64,000 nucleotides of DNA from Antedon mediterranea (GCF_964355755.1 NC_092675.1:27072412-27136411), one strand, 5' to 3'; positions 1-12,731 are shown, counted from the first letter of the stretch. Numbers and translations: made by a program. Notes: generated by a model not told the origin, from the sequence alone.

Positions 1-331
1 ATAGTGATAAACAAGGAACTCATATAAAAGGAAAGTACACTTTTTATTACAGAACCCATTGTTAGATCCAAGTGATTTAGACCTTCAACGCCTAGGCCCA
101 CGGATAGAAAAAAAGTTGTACCATACGATCTATACAGGGTTAGTTTGGCCCTTTTCATTGCTGGGACCTCAAACGATCGTACCGCGTCTTTTCTGCCTTC
201 TAATCGGCCAATCAGTGCGAGGCGTCGTTGTGCTAGGCAACAGTACTTTCTATTGTCTTCTTTTGTCCATTGAAATCGTACAAATACCACTGCATAGCGA
301 AATCGCTAATGCAACAATGCAACACATAGCA

Positions 332-2143
332 ATGGCTGACAAACTAATTAAATCTAAGAAAACTAAAAAGAAAAAGGTTTATGCTGTTGCTGTCGGGAAA
401 CAACCAGGTATCTATTTATCCTGGCTGGAATGCCAAGCAAATACTGATGGCTATCACGGAGCTTTATTCCAATCATTTTTAGTGTTGAAAAAGCCGAAAA
501 ATATCTCCGCGAAAATGGGGTGTGCAATGACTTAGAATGTACTGATGCAACTAAAGTCAATGATGCTGAAGTGGAACTACCTTTAGTAAATACAGCTATT
601 GAAAGTAACAAAATAGATACTGAATGTAATGATACATTACATGACCTGGTTACCACTGATGTAAATGACCTTCAAAACATCCATTCCGCTTGCACTCAAT
701 CACATTTTGATCACTCATTAGCTTCTCCAAATCTATCTGATTTGCTAAAAGAAAACTTCGAACTCAAAATTAAAATGTCTGAAAATGAAAATAGAGTCCT
801 GAAAGATAAATTACTAGCTAAAAACAATGATTGTGCTATTTTGGTTGAAGCTGTAAAAGATATTCGATGTGAGCTTAATGAATTTAAAAAAGAGGTTAAA
901 TCCCTACAAGAAAATAGAAAATTCAAACAGAATATGAATATTAAATTCGAAGCTCTTAAGTCCGATGTAACACAATTGCAGCATACTTTACAACTTTTGC
1001 AGCAAAAAGATAAGGAAGTGACAAAACTACACGATCTACTTATCTCCGCTCATAAAGATGCTGCTAAAGCCAAAGATGAAGCATACGATGCGAAAATAAC
1101 CTAAGTTGCTATTGACACATCTGACTTTATTACTGTGAAGGGGCATAGTGTTACACAACATAAAACCTGTCCCAAACTTGGTCTGCACGATAGATGTTCC
1201 TCTCCTCAAGAACAGTCTATACATCTGACCTCATTGGACCTCCCGAAACAAAATCGGTCTAATGCAGAACCAAATTGTGACAGTAAAGCTATCGATGATT
1301 CTCGGACTTATTCTGAGCAGCTAATTGACACTCTATATAACGCATTGGACACTCTATATAACGCATTGGACACGACTAGCCCTACTAATGATGTAACGAA
1401 GAGTACTGGAAAAGTTGATTCTTATCAACTACAGCTTCATCAATACCGTAATATAAACAAAGTACTAAGCGACACACAAACAATTTCTGATAAAACTGCT
1501 AGTACTCAAGATTACACAATTCCAGCTGACGTTCTGATTATTGGTGATGCAATGATTAAACATCTTCGTCCCCAACGATTAAGTAATTCTACTGAAAAAA
1601 GGGTGATATGCCACACTATGCGTGGTGCAAAAATAGAAGACCTCGCGCATTGTGCCAAGCGTCTTGCAGTAAAACATGGTGTTGAAAGAGTGATTGTTCA
1701 TGTGGGAACTAACAATAGAAATGACAGTTCAGACACTTTGACCTAAAAAACGACATCTCTGTGTGAAACCTTGAAGCCAATAAAGTGCACAGTTTCCTCC
1801 ATCATACACCGACGCAACCAGATGCGATGATGTAGAGAGAGCAAATCACCATATGAAACTCATATGCAAAGAGAATGGCTGGGGATTTATTGATAATACA
1901 AATATTCCATTCATGAAACTATCTTCTGATGGAGTTCATCTTAGCCCACGAGGAACAAGTACTCTGGCGAAGAACATTATTGATCACATAAGTAGTGAGT
2001 CGGCGATGAGTCCACCTCCGTCATCTTTTCTGCTCTCAAATCAGTACCAACCAATTCGTCAGAGAGAATGCGTCAATCATCAACAGGGGACTATAAAAAT
2101 CGGTGCAAGAAAAGATCCACGAAAACCTACCCACAAAAATTAA
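332..2143 (+). pseudogene. LINE ORF1, broken: hybrid-binding domain, coiled coil, SGNH esterase
   Basis: The likely start is the ATG at 332 (MADKLIKSKK). Residues following KKKKVYAVAVG match the RNase H1 hybrid-binding (caulimovirus viroplasmin-like) fold: a YAVAVGKQPGIY strand, a W-x-E-C helix, DGYHGALFQSF and then, after a one-base shift near 475, EKAEKYL. A charged coiled coil spans about 740-1100 and ends at a stop at 1102. A second open part (1135-1746) holds an SGNH-hydrolase core with GDAMIKHL, where the usual nucleophile serine (GDS) is alanine, and HVGTNN. A further break near 1744 is followed by the DGVHLSPRG block, which would supply the Asp/His pair, ending at 2143. The reading frame is dead, but domain order is clear. 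SGNH domains are known from CR1-type ORF1 proteins; the N-terminal domain is less usual. Confidence 0.75.
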
Positions 2144-5019
2144 ATTCAAATTCTGCAAATTCGTCACTTATATTTTGTTTGCTAAATGCTCGTTCATTGC
2201 GTAACAAAAGTGATGAATTCACAGACTTTGTTGTTAGTAATGACATTGATATCGTGTCTGTGTCTGAAACATGGCTTCGACCTGATGACAACCTCTCCAT
2301 TGGAAACATAACTCCACTAGGATATTGTTTCAAACATGTTCCTAGATTGGATAAAATCGGTAGAGGGGTTGGAATTTTATTTAAATCTAGTCTAAGTGTT
2401 AATATGAAAAATGATGTTAATGCTTATTCTTCATTTGAATCAATACATTTACAGTTTACATTAAGTTCAAACACAATTTATATTGTATGCATCTTTAGAC
2501 CACCGAGTTTGTCTGTCACCGACTTTCTTAATAAATTTGAAAATATGATTTTTGATTATCTCATTATTCCATCAGAAGTAATTTTTTGTGGTGATTTTAA
2601 TATCCACATTGATAAAAATGAGAATATCGCTGCAAATAAATTTAATCGTCTATTGCAGTCTTTCAATCTTATACAGCATGTAAATGAACCTACGCATGAT
2701 GGTGGTCATTGTCTTGATCTTATTATTACTAGAGATGTTTCTCTGATCTCGGGGATCACTGTAAAACCGGGTATCTCTGATAATTTTCTATTCTTTGTAG
2801 TCTCAACTTCAAGAAACCACCTCTTCCTAAATCGAAAATTAAAATCCGAAATATAAACAGTATTGATACAACAATATTTTCAAATGACATACAAGCTCGG
2901 TTGTCTGATATGCATGATGGTACTTTGCAAGAAAATATTGAAAGATACTGTTCTTTAAGAGAAGTTATGGATAAACATGCACCTTTAAAAACAAAATGTA
3001 TCAAACTAAATTCTTCAAAACCGTGGTATACTGATGAAATTAGATCTGCGAGAAAACTCCGTCGCGTATTTGAGAGAAGATGGATGAAATCAAAAAATAC
3101 CTTAGATAGACAGAAATATTGTCATCAGCGGTGTATTGTTAATGCTTGTTGAAAGTGCTAAGAAACGATATTATTCTGATCTGGTCGAAGATTGCTCAGG
3201 TGATCAGAAGAAGCTGTTTAAAGTTGTAAACAATCTTTTTCACCGTTCTAAATCGTCGGTGCTTCCATTTTCTCACTCAGATGAGTTGCTTGCAGAAAGA
3301 TTTTCCGTATTTTTTAAAAATAAAATTGTTAATATTCGTAAACTTCTTGTTAAAGATAGTGCTGGAAGTTTGTCTCATTACTTTAATAACGACGTATGCT
3401 GTGAAAAGTATAATTGTCCCTCCCTTTGTAAATTTGAACCTGCAAGTGAAAAAGAAATTTCTGAAATTGTCAAAAACTCGCCTGCTAAATTTGGCAGTCT
3501 TGATCCAGTTCCTACTCTGTTAATTAAGAGAAATGCTGTTGTTTTTGTTCCACTAATTACACGTGTCGTTAATCTGTCTTTGGAAACTGAGGTTTTCCCA
3601 GATTTTTGTAAAATCTCGCACATACGTCCTCAATTAAAGAAATCGGGTCTTGATCCTGAAAAGCTATCCAATTACATACAGACCAGTATCAAATCTGTGT
3701 TTTCTTGGAAAAGTAATTGAAAAAGTGGTATCTAAACGTATACTATCACATGTAAAGGATAATTCTTTACTTGATCCGTTTCAATCAGCGTATAAAGCAC
3801 ATCACAGTACTGAAACTGCACTGCTGCGCGTTAGCAATGATATACTTCGTGCGATGGATGTTGGAAAAGTAACTGCTTTAATTTTACTTGATTTGAGTGC
3901 TGCGTTTGATACGGTAGATCATAGTATTCTGATTGAGAGGTTGCATGCTTCTATTGGTGTTGAGGGATGTGTACTAAGATGGTGTAAATCATACTTGGCG
4001 GACAGACCTCAACAGATTTGTATTAGAGAGGTAATCTCTCAACCTACCACTTTTAATTTCTCTGTTCCGCAAGGATCTGTGTTAGGTCCGCAATTGTTTA
4101 CAATGTATATCCTATTCGGGATATCATTAAGAAATATAATCTTAGCTATCATGTTTACGCTGATGACACTCAGATATATATATCGTTTAAACCTACCATG
4201 ACACAGAGTGAATTATCAATTGATTTGCTTGAAAAATGTATCTCTGAAATTCGTGTCTGTATGGCCAAAAACTTTTTAAAACTTAATGATGATAAGATGA
4301 ATACATTCTATTTGGTTCGCAACAACAATTAGAGAAAATTGCATCTAGGAGGGTTTCCATTGGTAATTTTTGTACTAAAAATACTACACAAGTTAGAAAT
4401 CTTGGTGTAATTCTGGATTCTAATATGACAATGACGGCTTATATTTCTAAAATTACGTCTGCATCGTCATATCATTTAAGAAATATTCGAGGCATCAGAA
4501 AATACTTAAATCGTGCAGCTGCTGAGCAACTTGTACATGCATTTGTTAGTTCGCGTCTCGATATGTGTAACTCCTTGTTATTTGGTCTCCCACAAAAACA
4601 ACTCCACAGGCTTCAGCTGATTCAAAATACAGCGGCACGAGTTGTTAAAAAAACTACCAAGATATGCACACATATCAAATACCTTGGAAACGTTGCATTG
4701 GCTTCCTGTTGGTACCGCATTGTTTTAAAAATATTACTTTAAGTTTTTAAGTCTATTAATGGCATGGCTCCTGAATATATTTCTGACATGCTTAGGCTGT
4801 ATGTTCCCAGACGGAATCTGCGTTCTAGTGATACGCTGCTTCTACATCAACCTAAGTCTCACCACTCATGGGGAGACAGAGCTTTCACCGTTACTGCTCC
4901 TCGTCTATGGAATGCTCTACCGAGCTCTATCAGATTTTGCAAAACTGTTAGAGCTCGGTAAAAAATTATTAAAAACACATTTATTCATTAAGGCATATGG
5001 AAATAATGAGGTTTCTTAA
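2068..5019 (+). pseudogene. LINE ORF2, broken: endonuclease and reverse transcriptase
   Basis: ORF2 appears to start at the ATG at 2068, overlapping the end of ORF1 in another frame. An APE-type endonuclease is recognisable by NARSL, SETWL, FRPPS, CGDFNIH and GHCLDLI; the terminal SDH motif reads SDN, so a catalytic His is lost. A break follows near 2800. The RT region (about 3136-4330) shows RPVSNL, LDLSAAFDTVDH, SVPQGSVLGP and, in a shifted frame at about 4150, YADDTQIY. Frameshifts occur near 3140, 3675 (a 4-base insertion beside TTACATACAG) and 4118. The C-terminal part (4425-5019, again broken near 4740) has the SRLDMCNSLL, INGMAPEY, APRLWNALP and KTHLF blocks usual for CR1/L2 elements. 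At least five lesions mean it cannot encode an active protein. Confidence 0.85.
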
Positions 5020-5332
5020 AGTTCTAGAATTTTATAGTATACTTTTTCCTGACCAGCATTATCTTTGGGGTGCCTCTGTCTTGGTTGTTGTCTCTGAACA
5101 CCCAGTCGTCTGTGGCAAGGCAAATGTGTATCCTGCTCCTTTGTTTGGTCACCTAGGTAGGGGTCCGGGACCGCGACAGAACGAGAACGGAGGGGGACCC
5201 TCCAAAGAAATTGCATTTTATTTGTCAGGCATTTGTATGATTTGTTTTTATTTTTTTTTTTATGCGCCTTGAGCACTCTTGAGTGGTATGTGCGCTATAA
5301 AAATCCTGTTATTATTATTATTATTATTATTA

Positions 5333-6470
5333 AACATTAGCAGCGGGTATTCAAAATATAATCTTAAATCACTGGTCAATCTTTGTAACATTTGTTTGTA
5401 AATTACTGACGTCGGATTCATATGTATGGCAGGCATTCAATATGTAATCGTAGACAATCTTATTTAAAATGTTGCCAAATCATATAATATATAGGCTTAA
5501 CATAAAATTATTAATGACCGGTTTGTTTTGTAATTTGTGTTATTCATTGCTTCGAATAGTGTGTAGTTACTGTAAATACTGGTTGTAACAATTGTTTTTT
5601 CGCGCCGCGGCTCTAGCCAGCTATGTCCCAGGAGGACACATTCATTAATAAGCTGTTTCATAGCGGTAGCTTTAGTATCTAAGGCTGACAGTTTTGTGAA
5701 TTTGGAAACTCGACTATAATTTATAGGTAGCTGCTGGACCCAAAAAACGTCTGGGAGAAGAGAGTCTATATGAAAGCCTTTGCTGATAATACAGTATTAT
5801 TGAGATGTAGACGAAAATCTGTAAAATCTTGATCAATAAATAATAACTTCGTTTTTGCTGTCAACCAGGGCGGTATTATAATAAGTCACTGTCAAATAAT
5901 CATTCGATAATGGTCAAAACTTTATTTTGGCTCTGTCAACATAAAGAGAGGTATTTACAATGACTTTCTTTGACTTTCAATCTAGGCCAATGTTATAATA
6001 ATACGCCGTCAGATATTAAATCATTGAAACAGTCCTCGTAAATTTTTTGTTGGTTATCAGATGCCGTGGGGGGTCCAATCAATTATCGTCAGAAGGTGAA
6101 CAATCAGTCTACAGAAGATTATTAGGAACGCCTGCTCCATTAATTAATCCAGAAAAAGGTTTGAACATTATCTATTTGTTTATTAGCCTTCTCCTAACAC
6201 AATTATATTTTCTTTAAAAAAAAGGTTTTATAAGTGGTTTCAACATTTAGTAATGTCACAGTTCTGTGTCTGGACGCAAGTTCATAGACCTACTAGTTAT
6301 AATTATTCATTTTAACTGATACTTACTCTTCATTTACCGTAAAGTTCAGTTTTAATGAAATATATAATATAAATTGGCTTCGTAACAATTAATTAGTTTT
6401 GAAAAGGTTAGTTTTTTGGTGATAGGTGAAAATGACATGTAACTTCGTAATCAATTTATTTTTTTTGTAT
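5333..6470. other. AT-rich intergenic DNA, no gene seen
   Basis: This lies between the LINE 3' tail and a foldback MITE. I see no exon-like reading frame with good splice sites on either strand and no recognisable repeat apart from short AT runs. Confidence 0.5.
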
Positions 6471-6836
6471 AAAGGCCCAATTACACTATGACGATAACGA
6501 CAGACGATAAATATATATATAGCATGCATTTTTTTTACATAAACCAAAAGAAATTAGAAAGGTTTTCGTTCTAGACCTATAGGATAATCATTTATGCTGT
6601 CTTTGATAAAAATAATGTTTTTCAAATTCCAATCAAATGACGTCATGATAAATAAAAACAATAAAATCGCTGTATTGTCACGATATTATTGGTCTTACTA
6701 ATCATGACGTCATTTGATTGGACGTGTGAAAATATAATTTTCATCAAAGGAATTGTTTATATGTCTTTTGGTTTATGTATTAAAAATGCACATTAATTTG
6801 TCTATTTATCGTCGATCGTTATCGTCCTGGGCCTTA
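6471..6836. repeat. Foldback MITE with long imperfect terminal inverted repeats
   Basis: The ends read AAAGGCCCA on the left and its inverse GGGCCTTA on the right. The two halves pair over much of their length, with blocks such as GACGATAACGA, GACGATAAATA and ACATAAACCAAAAGA matching inverted partners. At the centre, 6628-6649 and 6701-6722 form a perfect 22-bp inverted repeat containing ATGACGTCAT. A TA dinucleotide flanks both ends, which would fit a TA target duplication. No coding capacity is seen. Superfamily not determined. Confidence 0.7.
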
Positions 6837-6860
6837 TGCTGTAAATGTTCAATTAATTGA

Positions 6861-7012
6861 TCATTCCGATTTTATTAGTTTGACTCTTGCACAGTTGCTG
6901 TCTAATCGTTGTTGTGTAATATCATTTCGAACCATATTAAAATCATAAAGAGATTCATATTCCTTAACATGTGGCTGTGCATGGAAGTCTGGTCTACAAC
7001 TCGGCCCCGGGC
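6861..7012 (-). CDS. Candidate terminal exon, unassigned (possible 3' end of gene H)
   Basis: Reading minus from an acceptor (CACTTTCAG) at 7013-7014, an open stretch of 49 codons ends at TGA (6861-6863). It includes CRPDFHAQPHVKEYESLYDF and finishes with ARVKLIKSE. The acceptor is phase 1, matching the tail exons of the receptor cluster, and the EYESLY segment has tyrosines in a YxxLY arrangement. However, the sequence does not resemble the other tails, and no transmembrane exon was found between it and gene H's CTLD exon. The open frame also runs upstream to about 7115 through a hydrophobic stretch (FISMPVVFIYIILSIIM), so it could instead be a TM-plus-tail exon in another phase, or belong to an unrelated gene. 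It is weakly supported. Confidence 0.25.
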
Positions 7013-7274
7013 CTGAAAGTGTTGGTGAATTCATAATTATACTTAATATTATATATATAAACACAACAGGCATAGAAATAAATTCCAAACCGCCCGGTGA
7101 TACACTGAAAATTATTTAATTAATTTTTGAAACGATAAAGATGAGGAAATCTGGGAGTGTTGAAACATTTCAATATTCATTTAAAAAAGTACATTAATTA
7201 TGGTATTGATCAGTGCCTATAGAGGCGTAAAAACCCTCGGTCAATATCATGTAAAATGCACTGTGGAAGGGTCA

Positions 7275-8190
7275 TTATTAAGACTGCAAAATTGGGCTTA
7301 TCAACAAATAAATACTTTCGTTCAAAATGTAAAATCAAGGCTGAAAAATTGGGCTTATCAACAACAAAATATTTTATTATTAGACGCGATAACATCAAGG
7401 ATAATCAGTATAATTATTAATATAGCCACTGTTACTAGTTTTATTCTACATGCTAAAGTAAATAAAAATCCACTAGAAAACAAGCAAGTCTGAATGTTAT
7501 GCTTATTAGCCATGTTATGTTTGTTACTGTAGGCCTATGATTGTTTGCAATGTCCACATATTATTTCCGTGGGCATATCCATAGTGTATCACTCACAAAA
7601 AAGACGTGTGAGGTTCTTTCTTTAGATTTTGAAGAATGATTTGTGTTACAAGAGTCAAATGCTCAAGATATCGGCTAACGCCATGGGACCCTTGGCTTAT
7701 CAATGAATAATAAATACAGTACTACTTTCGTTCAATTGAAATCGGAATCTGACCGTTTCATTAAATTGGGTGTGATTAGGCCTAAACATATAATAATTTA
7801 TTAAAAAGGTACAATAAAAACAAATGCATCAGAGGCGTAAAGAACCCACGGTCAATATCATGTAAAATGTATATGGTATAAGCACTGTGGAAGGGGTCAT
7901 TATTATTAAACTGGAAAATTCGGCTTATCAACAAATAAATACTTTCGTTTAAAATGTAAAATAAGACTGCAAAATTGGGCTTATCAACAAATAAATACTT
8001 TCGTTCAAAATGTAAAATAAGACTGCACAGTTGGGCTTATCAACAAATAAAATACTTTTTTTCAAAATGTAAAATTAAGACTGGAAAATTGGGCTTATAA
8101 ACAAATAAATACTTTTTTTCAAAATGTAAAATTAAGACTGGAAAATTGGGCTTATAAACAAATAAATACTTCCGTTCAAAATGTAAGAAA
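7275..8190. repeat. Minisatellite of about 57-bp units in two blocks
   Basis: Units containing TTGGGCTTATCAACAAATAA and CAAAATGTAAAAT recur about twice at 7275-7375 and about five times at 7895-8190. The segment between the blocks also repeats flanking material (AGAGGCGTAAA, CGGTCAATATCATGTAAAAT), so the block appears to have been duplicated as a larger unit of about 620 bp. No coding role is apparent. Confidence 0.8.
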
Positions 8191-8211
8191 ACATTTTTTA
8201 AATATAATCCT

Positions 8212-8371
8212 TAAGCTCTGTCTATACTACCAAACTAAATAAAATATGATGTGCCCATATTATATAGACATGACGATGTCATATCACTACGATAATCGGG
8301 CATATCACTACCATATTTGGGCACATCACACTTTTTTTGTTAAACTAGTTGGGACAGTGTAGACACAGAAC
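8212..8371. repeat. MITE copy 1, AAGCTCTGTCTACA terminal inverted repeats
   Basis: The left end reads TAAGCTCTGTCTATACTACC; the right end carries the inverted form ACAGTGTAGACACAGA. Internally it shares GATGTGCCCATAT and TTGGGCACATCACACTTTTT with copies at about 16219-16349 and 62603-62765. It is short, non-coding and has inverted ends, so it is a MITE; the mobilising family is unknown. Confidence 0.75.
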
Positions 8372-8971
8372 TATGTGATCGAAACATAAGTCGGAATTGG
8401 ACTGACGCGATTGATTTAATTGGGTATTTTTATTAATGTAATGATTCATTAAAAACTATAATACCGATACGCGTTTGGTATTGATCAATGGTGCAAAAAA
8501 CCCTGAGAAATAATGTTATAACGCGATTTGGTGATAGCTTAGCAATAATACAACCCATATACTATTATTATAAATACCTATTACAAATCCATTCATATAA
8601 CTTTTCATCGCGAACCGAAAATGTATAAATGTTATTCTACAGACAGTAATTATATATTCAAAAGCCATATTATTATTATTATCAATACCTAAATGCGATA
8701 GTAATAACCACATACATTATTCCCAATACAAATTTGTGCGTTTAATTCTAGAAAGAAACGACTGTGCTGACAGGCCAATGACATAAATCACAAGTAAAGT
8801 CCCAATTGTTCACTTGCGTTTTGATTGGCCGACCTATTATATTAGATTAATGAAGACTGTTCTTACAACTGTCCAGTCAAAAAGTTACGCGGCGTTTTTT
8901 GTAAGAAATATTTCTTGTTTTATCTTTTGAATGTTTTACTTAAATCTATGTCAAAACGTTGTCATACTCAC

Positions 8972-11900
8972 CAGTAGATTCACATATAATGGTGTTTATC
9001 TCCACAGCGTGTGAGCAGTCTATGTTTTCTTTTTTTGCATTATTCCAGATATATCCATTAGCCACATTGATTAGTATGCATTTTTTCTGGCGTAGGCCGT
9101 TGTCATGATGGGCATTAAATTTACTTTTAGTCCCTACGCTAAGAACATGCTCAACGTTATTTGTTAATTGATCGTATTCAGCTTTACTATTTACAACAGT
9201 GATGTTCCCACCAATCACTTCACATTCCCGTTGAGCATCAATACACGATTTTCGGTTCGTGCTCACTGTTATAAATTTATAGCAGTGATTCAACAATGAT
9301 ACCTTTGCACCTGCAAAGTATAAAGAAATTGTACAAATGAGTATATAGTGAATGTAAACATTTGAAAGAAATATCATCTGTAATGTATCACTGTTACATG
9401 ACTAATTTAAAAACTGTGTAATAATAAATATATTATGGACAATTTTGTGTTTAAATGTTTACTTTTTGTATAAGATCCTAGATAGTATTATTCAAAGTCT
9501 GATTACTATCGCTATTTTTTGCCCATTATTGTATCATTTTAAAATTTGTTTGTCTATATAAAAGTATAAAAATTAATGTGATAAGTGATTTGTTTATTTA
9601 TAACACATTTATCTAATCTTATTTTTATTTTTATTATAAAATATTTGTATCTTTTAATTGGCAATAAATTAATAAACTAGTTACTATTGTAATTATTAAT
9701 TTTACTACAACATTAATTCTACTATAAAATTGTTTTTTTTTTTTATAAAAAGCAATTTGATTTTATAATTTAAAAAAAAAACATTGTAGAATAAAATTAA
9801 TACTTAGGGATTTGGCCTACTAGTATAATTAATACTAATATCAGTTTATTCATTTATTTCTGTAATTCCATAAATAATAAAATATAATTACGGCTTGATA
9901 TGCAGATGTCTTAACCATTAGACCACTGTGGCTTTCATATTTGTAAACATTGCATTATTAGGCCTACATTCCTGACTGTTTTTATTAATAACCTTATTGC
10001 TCTTAATCAGTATCATCAATAATGGAACAAATATGTTAATGAGTATAATAAAGATGATATAAAAAAAACATTAAAAAAAAAATTATATATATAGGCCCTA
10101 TAATAATTTTGTTTATGTTTTTTGTATATCATCTGTATTATGCTAATATTAACATATTTTAAAAAGTCACACTATAATCCTATATTGTGGTGACACAATG
10201 TTTCAACCTGTATCATGCGTTTCTCCTTCCGGATCTTGGTATTTCCACTCTCCATTTTCAGGGTATATCAGGTAGCAATTTTCCACACCTGAACAATCAA
10301 AACCACTATAACACAAACGTATAACATTGTTAGTCTAGCAGCGGTAGACATGTGATGCAGTTTCAACCAATCACGTTCACGCATTTACATAGGCTATGTA
10401 ATACCTAATAATAAAATACAGATTTTAAAACGTGATCGTGATCGTATAAATAAAGCTACTATTCTCTGTTCCATTCCCGGAAACGGAAGACGGCGCCGTG
10501 AAACGAAAAACATGGTTGCTCGCTAATAATGTCCTCAGTCCTTTTCTATTATATATAACTAACATACACATGTAGTAAACTATTATTAAATATTAATAAT
10601 TACGCAAATATTTGATTTGATTTTACTTTATTCAGCTATCAGAGTTACATATATAAAACAAGCGATAATTAAGTTAAAGATAAAAGAATTTAAATTACAA
10701 TACGACATTATGTATTGTAATTTAAATTTGATTGGTTGAATTTAACATGCAATTAGACAAAAATACAATATATAAAGCGTCGTAACCAATTATTTAAAAA
10801 AAGTGAAAATAAAAACAAAGTAACGTGTAGCACAATTAAAACTAGCAAGCAAGAATTAGCCCTTAGTGTCAAAGAAACGTATTTCCATTTGGATCCTGAA
10901 TCATGCCCAACACTATTTTATAATATTGCGTTCCTGCTTAGTTGCGTTTTATTTATGTTGTTTCCGTTTTTTATTTTTTTTACTACTAATATTTCATTAA
11001 ATCTTCAAGTATGAGAGCTACTTACTTACATAATACATACAGATATAGTATAGTAATTTGCATTGGATTTTAAGTAAGGTTTTTTAATTACATCGGCTAC
11101 TATCTATTATAGGCCTATTTTAATGAAAATCTAAAAAGTCACAGAAATTATCAAATGGCGACCTTTATGAGTTAAATCAAGTTTGCTTTAAACTAACTAA
11201 CTTTGGTAGGTTTTGTAGATCACCAAATTACGTAAATAACTAGTTAAAATGTAAGCCAATTATCAAAATGGTTATGAACGAGTTAAAAAGGTTTTATGAA
11301 ACAGAAAAATTTATTTATCATCAGAATTTTGAGGACAGTATTTTTAATAGAAAATGGATAAAATTAGAAGAATTTATAAATCAAATATGAAATGGTTAGA
11401 GAGTAGAATAATTTTTATGAACCTTTATTTAATTTGTTAGATGGATATCTTTGTTGTTTTTGTTTGTTGCTTTTAATTTTAATTTTTTATTTGATTATGT
11501 TTTTCCTTTGTAATGTATTATATGATGAAATAAAAAAAAAATTAAAAAAAAATAAAAAATTACGTAATAACTAGCGTGAAAAGCCTGGCCCCTATAGAGG
11601 GCGTAAATAAAATTAATGTGTAGGCCTAAATAATAATAATACATAATCTGTACATTGTATAGATGATTATTATTTATAATTTAATAAAAATATATGTATA
11701 AGTGCATGGGATTATGTGCGGAAAATGAGTGCGACCATGAATCCATCACTACTAATAATAGTTTCTTTCCAGGATCTATTAGAGCCTTAAATATGATGTA
11801 GACTTTTTTTTGTAATGTTCTTGTTTTTTGAGTTCGTGTTGTGTCCGTTGGATATTGTGCTCCGCCAACAGAGCAAACAGAATTTCTATGTTTTTCCTAA

Positions 11901-12731
11901 AACATATGATAATAAATGATACTTTACTTTACTTTACTGTAAAGCGTGAGATCAAACTTAATGTAGACCTAATATATTGTTCTGTTATTTCGGTAAATAA
12001 TCCGTGCTGTGAATTTAACAGATTGGGCATATGAATGTCTTTTGAATTGAAGTGAATTGAACACATTTTTGAACATTTGTTTTATTTAGATATTTAAATA
12101 ATATTTATATTTATTATGGTATCAAATAATTCGATTATGTCTGATCACCATCGCTATTTACTAGGTCAGTACTTTTTTAAACATTTGTCTATTAAATTAT
12201 ACCAATTAATATTTTACTAATAACACTGTCCCAAACATTATCATAATTTTATTATAATTAATATATGAAACAATATTTTGATAATAGAATAAGATTAATA
12301 ATAAACTAAAACATTTAATATAACCATTAATAGTAATATATTTAATAATTAAAAAGATAAAAATATGTTATACGTTCCTCACTGTTTTTTTACTGATGCG
12401 CTTAATAATTATTAAGATCAATGATGGAACAATAATTATGTTAAAATAATAATAATTATAATTATAAGATCAATGTTCTACATGTCTATTGGTGCTACCA
12501 CAACAGTAAATTCCGGTGTATTTGAAGTATATAGTTAGAGGTTATAGGCCTAGGCCTATGTGATATAAAACAATAGTAGTGGTGCATACCTGTAGGCCTA
12601 AGGAATCACATAATAAAGTGTTACTTTACTTACTTTGGACATGATGGTGCAGCCTCTGTCATTTTCCATTTTAACATGCATAGGCCTATTACTATTGAAA
12701 CACATTTTAGCCATTGTATAACCCTATGCAT
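8972..12731 (-). CDS. Receptor gene H: CTLD-family, 5' exons only recognised
   Basis: Three exons are recognised on the minus strand. The signal exon is 12634-12731, starting MHRVIQWLKC with a hydrophobic core and ending SCP at a phase-2 donor GTAAGT. The small Cys exon is 10208-10305 (GFDCSG..NCYLIYPENGEW), but its donor, GTTGAA, is weak. The CTLD exon is 8972-9310 (NHCYKF, SCIDAQRECE, IGGNITVVNS, ending TIICEST). Phases run 2, 1, 1 as in the paralogs. No stalk, transmembrane or tail exon was recognised between 8971 and the LINE at 5332, apart from the doubtful exon at 6861-7012. Gene H may be 3'-truncated, may encode a secreted product, or may have diverged terminal exons. Its CTLD lacks the EPN/QPD and WND sugar-binding motifs. 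Confidence 0.6.
9378..10207. other. Gene H intron 2, AT-rich
   Basis: The intron is mostly A/T runs. At about 9890-9935 the minus strand carries a tRNA-head-like stretch (GTGGTCTAATGGTTAAGAC) that could be a SINE fragment, but neither a body nor a target duplication is visible. Nothing else is seen. Confidence 0.4.
10306..12633. other. Gene H intron 1, with short inverted repeat
   Basis: This is a long AT-rich intron. An inverted repeat at about 10688-10728 pairs TTTAAATTACAATAC with its exact inverse 3' of a short loop; it may be a decayed MITE. No further exon was recognised on either strand. Confidence 0.4.

Larger units (their letters stand above)
1..5332 (+). mobile_element. Decayed CR1/L2-group non-LTR retrotransposon (LINE)
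   Basis: This is a nearly full-length LINE broken by several frameshifts. In order it holds an ORF1 with an RNase H1-type hybrid-binding domain, a coiled coil and an SGNH-esterase domain, then an ORF2 with an apurinic-type endonuclease, a reverse transcriptase and the C-terminal region usual in CR1/L2 elements. The 3' end (about 5265-5332) carries a GCGCTATAAAAATC-type tail followed by a TTA microsatellite, typical of insertion by target-primed reverse transcription. The 5' boundary is not visible and may lie at or before the window edge. A 5'-truncated relative lies at about 16632-16740 on the other strand. Assignment to the CR1/L2 group rests on domain order and RT motifs; the exact clade was not determined. 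Confidence 0.88.

Noticed and set aside
363-656. Minus-strand ORFs within the LINE
   Set aside because: They are shadows of ORF1; all recognisable domains are on the + strand.
7200-7493. + strand 97-residue ORF with NWAYQQ repeats
   Set aside because: It is a translation of the 57-bp minisatellite and has no gene context.
9890-9935. tRNA-like stretch on the minus strand
   Set aside because: The A-box-like half is present, but I could not form an acceptor stem or T arm; at best a SINE fragment.
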